From Solen grandis (lineage: Eukaryota; Mollusca; Bivalvia; Adapedonta; Solenidae), in assembly GCA_021229015.1 (NCBI GenBank), contig CM037788.1:55317145-55381144 (forward strand): DNA of 64,000 nucleotides, in the 5' to 3' direction. The position numbers and the translations under genes were made by a program. The notes below the pieces were generated by a model. The model worked only from the letters and a program-made list of their open reading frames with translations, made no database searches and was not told the origin of the DNA. Shown here one piece after another: positions 58,086-64,000 of this stretch. Position 1 is the stretch's first letter. Every line of letters begins with the position of its first letter.

Positions 58086-58379
58086 GCAAGTGGCTTCAAC
58101 ACCCATCACATGAGTCTATAGCCACTACATGAGCATAACAATTCATGTTGTTTCTTTACACTAATATGCCATTCAATACCCTATAAAATGACAACTTTCA
58201 GATGACAATACAACTCACTGTTGCATTAGTTTACAAGACCTCATTGTTATCATCATCCACAAATGCTTAACAAACAGCTTTGATGTTTTACTAAAACGGT
58301 TTACTCATATGTATCATTATTATGATAAACAACCTTAAAGCATTCTATACCCTGATGTAAACATACACTCTGACTTTAA

Positions 58380-60118
58380 CACTTGTCATGTCTGACACTC
58401 CTATTCAACTGATGTCTAGCACGCATCCTATCATACAAGTTTGCACTGTTCCTGTCAGGAACGTAGACATGTCCACATTCAAACGCTCACACATCACAAC
58501 GAACACACCACACACACCTATCAAATGATGTTTAGCTGGCCGGCATGTACTAATGATAGACCATGTATTATCATAATCACGCGTGTATAATGCACGGAAG
58601 ATAACATCACTATTTTTATCATAGATTATTTACGTCATACCGGTCTGTAAAATACCTATCACACGATGTCTAGCACGTTTCATTCAAACTGATTTTTGAC
58701 ATCTTATCAACACATAGTCTAGCTACGCTCCTATACACATTTGCAGTCAGAAGCTGAAAGATCCTATCACACGATGTCTAGCACGTTCATATCAGACGAT
58801 GTCTAGCATACCAGCCTGAAATATTCCTATCAAAGGATGACTAGAACGCTTCATTATGATGGATTAGTTAATCACCTATACTTACGTCTGGAAGGAAACA
58901 TAACTATTCTTAACGACGCATGTCTGTAAACTCCTATCACACATGAGCACTGTTTCATCATGGGTCCTATCATCACAAGGTACCTACGCACATCAATTGC
59001 AACGACAGCTGAGTTCATAACGATGTCTAGCACGTTCATATCAGACGATGTCTAGCATACCAGCCTGAAATATTCCTATCAAAGGATGACTAGAACGCTT
59101 CTTTGATGGGATGTCTAGCAATCACCTATCATAGTGTCTGAAGGTACATTGTAACATTTATAACGATAAGGATGCTCATATCTCCATTATGTGTAACAGC
59201 TCTATCTCACACGATGACTGCATCAATCTGTATTACATTCTGATCAAACGAGTCTAGCTACGTACAATCATGACGTTTAGCCAGTCTGTAAAACTTTCAG
59301 GTAACCAGTACATTCTAACGCAAGTCTACCTCACGCCATTCTAGACGGTGTCTGGAAGGCTAGATTGTAACATTCCTATCATACGATATAGTGTTCTCAT
59401 ATCTCCCATCTAGCTGGCCAGCCTGCAATATTTCTATCACACGATGTCTTGCATACAAGCTTATTACATTCTGATCACACGAAGTCTTTTGTGGTGTCTA
59501 GCATATCACCATATCACATTATGTCTAGAAGGGTATCATGTAACATTTTAACACGATGTCAAGGAGACTCCTATTATCACACGATGACTAACATGCTCCT
59601 ATCACATGATGTCTAGCAAGTCAATCTGTAACCTCATCCTGTCTCAAACTGAAGATGTCTAGCACGCTCCAATCAGACGGATTCTAGCCCAGTCTGTAAA
59701 TATGATCTAGCAGTAGCCATACATTCACCGCAATGTCTAGCACCTCCTATCAGACGGTGTCTACAGGCAGATTGTAACATTCCATCTACAAGATGTAGTG
59801 TAGACTCTCATATCACACTGTGCCACTGCAAATTGCTCCTATCACACGATGTCTAAACAGAACCTGTCAAATGATTCTACACCATGCTCCTATCAAGTGT
59901 CTACAGCATTGTCTAGCACGCTCTATCACGATGTCTACACATGTCAAATGATGTCTAGCACGTTCCAATCACACGATGTCTAACACAACTGTCAATGATG
60001 TCTAGCACGCTCCCATCACACGATGTCTAGCACAACTATCAAATGATGTCTAGCACGCTCCTATCACACGATGTGTAACACAATTGTCAAATGATGTCTA
60101 GCACGCTCCTATCACACG
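58380..60118. repeat. Degenerate third minisatellite (atgtctagcacg unit)
   Basis: The element atgtctagcacgctcctatc and relatives recur dozens of times, becoming regular near the gap, where a ~48-bp compound unit (atgtctagcacg..tcacacg + atgtctaacac..gtcaaatg) is visible. It ends at the N gap, so its full extent is unknown. Confidence 0.85.
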
Positions 60119-60218
60119 NNNNNNNNNNNNNNNNNNNNNNNNNNNNNNNNNNNNNNNNNNNNNNNNNNNNNNNNNNNNNNNNNNNNNNNNNNNNNNNNNN
60201 NNNNNNNNNNNNNNNNNN
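60119..60218. other. Assembly gap (100 N)
   Basis: 100 N following directly on a tandem array, which suggests the array could not be assembled. Confidence 0.99.
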
Positions 60219-60519
60219 CATTAGTATTTATAATAAGTTATATGCTATTAGCAAAATTATTTATAATAAGTATTTATAATACTTATTATGTTTTAGGATG
60301 TTGTCAGTATTCTCTCTCTCTCTCTCTGAAATGAAGAAAACAAACTCTTTATGTTTTCATATATTTATTATTTTTATTTCATGTGTCATGAACAAATCAA
60401 ATAAAGACAGGGCTATATTCGGATGTGGTACAATTTATTGTATTTTGTTTTAATTTGAAAACAAGCATTTCATTTAAACAACTGTGACATTCCACCCTAC
60501 TGATCTGTTCTATACAGAG

Positions 60520-60656
60520 TTACTCGTCAAACCGAATCAAATGCGATGCACAATCGGCATACTCCATCACAGTGATTTCTTCAGCCATGTACTTGTGTTT
60601 CAGGGCAGACAGTCTCTGTTCAAGTTGTCGGTATTTCCTCCTCTTCTTTTCTCTCA
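60520..60656 (-). pseudogene. Frameshifted C-terminal tail of the MULE transposase
   Basis: In the +1 frame relative to the main ORF: REKKRRKYRQLEQRL, then HKYMAEEITVMEYADCASHL and a TAA. It is a natural continuation of the family's tail, lost by one indel near 60655. Confidence 0.75.
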
Positions 60657-61928
60657 CTCCTCGGCACTGTGCTGAAGAATTTTGATAGCATTGGCAGCTT
60701 CAATCCTTTGTATTGTTTCCAAGAACTTGTAAATGTTCGGATGTGACTGTCTCATACTTTTCTTTAGTTTGTTGTGCCAGCCTTCCAAGTTGTTTGTTGT
60801 TCTTGGTCCTTCTGTCTCGAAATGGTTCCAGTTGTCCTTGTCTCCCTCAACCCAATGTTCAGTGACATAGTCTGTGAACCTTGAAACATCCACTGGAATC
60901 TCTGCATTTTCAGCATCCGTCAGTGCGACAAACCACACATCTTCAACATGTTGTATGGGGACTAGAGGCAGAACTGCAGCTCTTCTTCCTAGTTTCTTAA
61001 AGTCCTCATTCTCAGAATACAGTCCAACTAAGCCAAGCTTCTGTATCTTCCGCCAAACACACTGTGTGTAATGAAAAAAACACCCTTTCACATTCACATT
61101 TGGAAACACTCTGCGAGCTGCCTGCTTGGTTGCTGCCTCAAAGTCTATCAGGAGTGTGTCTGGTCCCAGTTCCATTCCTATTTCCCTGCATTTCTGTTGA
61201 AGATGTTGAAAAAGTCTGCAGTAAATCCTTTCACTTTTTCCAGGCAGAAGGGCAAACACTAACGGATACATGTGTCCATCAATATATCCATGGAGTGTGT
61301 AGACCTGGCTGAATATGTCTGGGCACACATAAAATGTTCCGTCTCCATATATGGTTGGGTTCTGTGCCAGATGCTGGAGATTTGTTCTTGTAGCAAAAAT
61401 CAGCATCCTGTTGTCATTCTCTGCCTCATCAACCAGTAGGAACTGCTCACCAGTGTGCGTTTCAGTCCATTTTCCATCCAAATCTATGTCACTCCTGGAC
61501 TTTGGTATCCCCGGTCTCAATGCACCTCTTTCCCTGTATAGAGATGACTTGGTGGAGGGGAAGGTTGGTAATCCTTTGCAGACTTGTTCTGCATTTTCGT
61601 CCCATTCTCTGTCTCTCAGACTGGATATGACTTCTTCATATATTGACGGAATCGGCGTGGTTTCTTCGCGTGCCCTCTTTCGCATGAGTTGATTTATTTC
61701 ATGGCGCTTCAGTTCCATGTGTTCGGCTGCATGATTATGGGTATTGGTCACAGAAACTGGAATGTTGTCAGCTGTTGTGATTTTAGCAGAACAGGTTCGG
61801 ACATGACAGACCCAGTACACCCTTGTTGGTTTTCGGTTTTTGACCTGGTATCTGAATCCATTGTAAACCAGACTATCACCACCACGTTGGTTCTTGACAA
61901 ACTGCACACTCACTTGTGCATTTGCCAT
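60654..61928 (-). CDS. FLYWCH zinc finger / MULE transposase (Mutator-like)
   Basis: 424 codons from ATG (61926-61928) to a TGA. The N-terminus is a FLYWCH zinc finger (~residues 14-66): SLVYNGFRYQ, YWVCHVRTC (C41, C46) and THNH (H64, H66). A MULE transposase core follows: YGDGTFYVCP (D196), a Pro/Leu segment, LLIDFEAA (D262), GCFFHYTQCVWRKIQ (C283, H286) and TNNLEGWHNKL (E382), i.e. the DDE triad plus the C/H motif between D2 and E. The frame ends early. One base out of register, the next frame continues with KKRRKYRQLEQRLSALK and ends at a TAA at 60520-60522, restoring the basic coiled tail usual in this family. So a single indel has cut about 44 residues. Terminal inverted repeats for this copy were not found. 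The codon pattern is clean otherwise, so it may be recent or a domesticated relative. Confidence 0.92.
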   Translation of the reverse strand: MANAQVSVQFVKNQRGGDSLVYNGFRYQVKNRKPTRVYWVCHVRTCSAKITTADNIPVSVTNTHNHAAEHMELKRHEINQLMRKRAREETTPIPSIYEEVISSLRDREWDENAEQVCKGLPTFPSTKSSLYRERGALRPGIPKSRSDIDLDGKWTETHTGEQFLLVDEAENDNRMLIFATRTNLQHLAQNPTIYGDGTFYVCPDIFSQVYTLHGYIDGHMYPLVFALLPGKSERIYCRLFQHLQQKCREIGMELGPDTLLIDFEAATKQAARRVFPNVNVKGCFFHYTQCVWRKIQKLGLVGLYSENEDFKKLGRRAAVLPLVPIQHVEDVWFVALTDAENAEIPVDVSRFTDYVTEHWVEGDKDNWNHFETEGPRTTNNLEGWHNKLKKSMRQSHPNIYKFLETIQRIEAANAIKILQHSAEE

Positions 61929-62550
61929 TTTAGCTTATAATTTCAGACGATGTTACTTAGTGAAATTTTACTATCAAATGAAGACATTTACATCAGAATG
62001 TAAATATATTGTATCTGATACAGTTCAGTTCATTAATGATTTTAAACTGCTAGATCAAAGGACTTGTTTGTATTTCTTAATCCAATCACTTAGCAATATA
62101 TACAGGATAAATGGACTTTAGTTGGACCAATCAATTAACACAATTTAAAGAAAAAAGTAGCAGAGGTGATAATTATCTTAATAAGTTCAAATTATTTTTT
62201 ATCTTTATCAATTCACATAAGCTTTAAAGCCAGAGATCAAAGGAATGCATGTTTACACTATAAATTACAATTAATTTAGTAACCCTAATTAATGGACCTT
62301 AATAAACACATTTTAGAAAGAAATAATACAATATAACTAAAACATGAAATTTTACCTCTTAAAATACAAAATCAAAAAAAAAATCAGAAACAAAATCAGA
62401 TAATACAACTTCAATTCATTTTAATGTGTTGTAGTTTGAAATAGATTATAATCCCTTATCAAAACACACCCAGCAAGGTGCTAAAAATCTTGAGTGGGAC
62501 AGTTGGGAAACAAAATATCAAAAAGTGGGACAGTTGGGCATAAACCCCGC

Positions 62551-62675
62551 AACCCAGCTGGAAGGCTTCCTCATATGAAAATCCGAATGACCCTGCTGGG
62601 ATTCGAACCTACGCGGTGAGGGGCTGAGTGAGTGTTTACGTCAGCGACATTACCCTCTCGGCCTCGGAGATCCCA
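62551..62675 (-). repeat. SINE family A head fragment
   Basis: Contains the complements of the head (taccctctcggcctcggaga), box B (gggattcgaacctacgcgg) and the start of the body (cagctggaaggcttcctcat). The body and tail are missing. Confidence 0.88.
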
Positions 62676-64000
62676 CTTATTTTATGCTTACTGCTGACGA
62701 AAGAAAGGAGGAACTATTTTGTGTGTTCAATACAATTAACACGCAAATAAATTCAAGTGAATGTTTGCCATTTTTAGAAAAGAATGTAAGGCAACTCTTA
62801 AATACTGGTGTGCTTCTTTACTCATGTACATACCACTTATAGATAAAAAAGGGTTATTCTGCCAGAACTATATCGCTCACACTGTGGGATTTATCTCATT
62901 GATAGAACACAGTGTTTCATCAGTAAGTATAAGATGCTAAAAAAATTGTTATTAGCAGCAGTCTGTAGAATTTGTATGAAATGAAACTAAATTATATTAA
63001 TGTTATTTTAAACTACTAATAGCAAATCTGTCAATTCAAAATAAAAGCTAATATCATCAAACGCTGTAATATTGAAGACCGTTCAATGACCATACAGTAT
63101 AAATTGTTATTTCAAAGCTAAACAACATTTACTGTACGTCTTAACTAGAATGAATTCTCCAAATGTCATATATACGAACAGTTTATTTCAGTTCTTTAAG
63201 CGGGGCCCGACAATTAATGCCACAAAGGATAGATGTTGGCAAATGATAAAGAGAATAAGTATTTAACATGGTGTTTGATTTTTTGTTAAACTGCTTCCGA
63301 CGACATTTATTCAGCAGTTTTGGAGGCTCACAGCGGCATTACACTGTAGTCAAGTTATATGTGCTGCAGGGCTGCCAACTTCACGCTGCTGGGCTGCTTG
63401 GCTGTCAATTTCGCGAACATGATGTAACACCCAGTTGCAATATCTTAACACCAGTTAAACCAATACTGGATCTACCTTTTATTTCCCGAGCATCATGCAA
63501 TGGGAGGAGATTTGTCATGTACATTGTCACAAATTTTGCTTTGTTGATTGTCTAGATTATACAAGGTGTTTCATAATATATGTTGCACTTTCAAACCTTA
63601 TTAAAAAATAATTTTGCTAAGGATAACACAGTAAAAATAGAATAGAAAATGACGTGAGATTCAAATAATATAGCAATGTTCTATAAATACCACTAGTCAT
63701 TGGTAAAATCTCGCAGCATTCTTCTTACTGACCTGTGCAGCGTGTCTAATCTCCTAAATTTTATTTTTAACTATGCCCTGTCCTGGGACGTCCTTGGTTA
63801 TTACGCCTTTGATCGAGTATACTGATCCCGTGGTATATTTTTGTCTATTTATTTGCATTCTGGTGATATTTTTATACTCCTTACTACAAAAATTACAGAT
63901 TCTCTCGAAAATACAACTTAAAAATTTCCCGACACTTTTCTCAAGAAAGTGCCATGATGGAAAACACCCAACGTTTGATGACGTCATAAATGACGTTACG
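62676..64000. other. AT-rich end of window without supported gene
   Basis: Short open frames at 63268-63555 (plus) and 63754-63987 (minus) show no domain signature, repeat relation or clear splice context. 61930-62550 is likewise AT-rich and empty. Confidence 0.5.

Overview
This is a stretch of eukaryotic, AT-rich, gene-poor genomic DNA dominated by transposable elements, tandem repeats and short open frames. Its character best fits a mollusc, most likely a bivalve. The support is a tRNA-headed SINE with a GTCAA-type tail, LINEs carrying PHD fingers, Tc1/mariner, pogo-like and FLYWCH-MULE transposons, tandem blocks of the 'cataactcctgacc' and 'agtttcac...cctaggc' types, and genes with small exons in long introns. 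The species cannot be named from the sequence alone. Two 100-N assembly gaps lie at 10019-10118 and 60119-60218.

Layout. 1-2200: AT-rich DNA with microsatellites and SINE scraps. 2190-5260 (minus): an intronless gene for a ~959-residue protein with a ParB/sulfiredoxin-like N-terminal domain followed by eleven ~77-residue repeats. 5260-16100: repeats only, including a diverged ~410-bp duplication, two short tandem blocks, a SINE with clear target-site duplications, and a deleted mariner (15232-16063) that keeps only the DNA-binding half of its transposase. 16950-23800: a LINE 3' portion, a ~3.7-kb inverted repeat (19350-23015), and a LINE PHD-finger fragment (23455-23805, minus). 24000-34300: mostly featureless AT-rich DNA, a ~207-bp satellite, a Tc1-like transposase fragment, a near-perfect palindrome and a LINE reverse-transcriptase fragment. 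35200-37762 (plus): the last two exons of an unrecognised host gene, joined by a phase-matched intron.

41218-44722 (minus) holds the three last exons of a GT-A type glycosyltransferase gene; all splice phases agree. A LINE lies directly against its stop codon and MITEs and SINEs fill its introns. 45649-47746 is a nested pair of pogo-like elements. From about 49075 to 60118 lies a striking structure: a 21-bp minisatellite, a 42-bp minisatellite with ~310 bp of flank, a 5.8-kb core invaded by a Ty3/Gypsy element, then the same flank and 42-bp array in inverted orientation, followed by a third degenerate array and a gap. At 60520-61928 (minus) is a FLYWCH/MULE transposase interrupted by one late frameshift.

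Few host genes are present: the ParB-like repeat protein, the unknown 35-37 kb gene and the glycosyltransferase. No pathway links them. The main story is mobile-element layering: SINE into inverted repeat, pogo element into pogo element, LTR element into a foldback-like core, LINE against a gene end.
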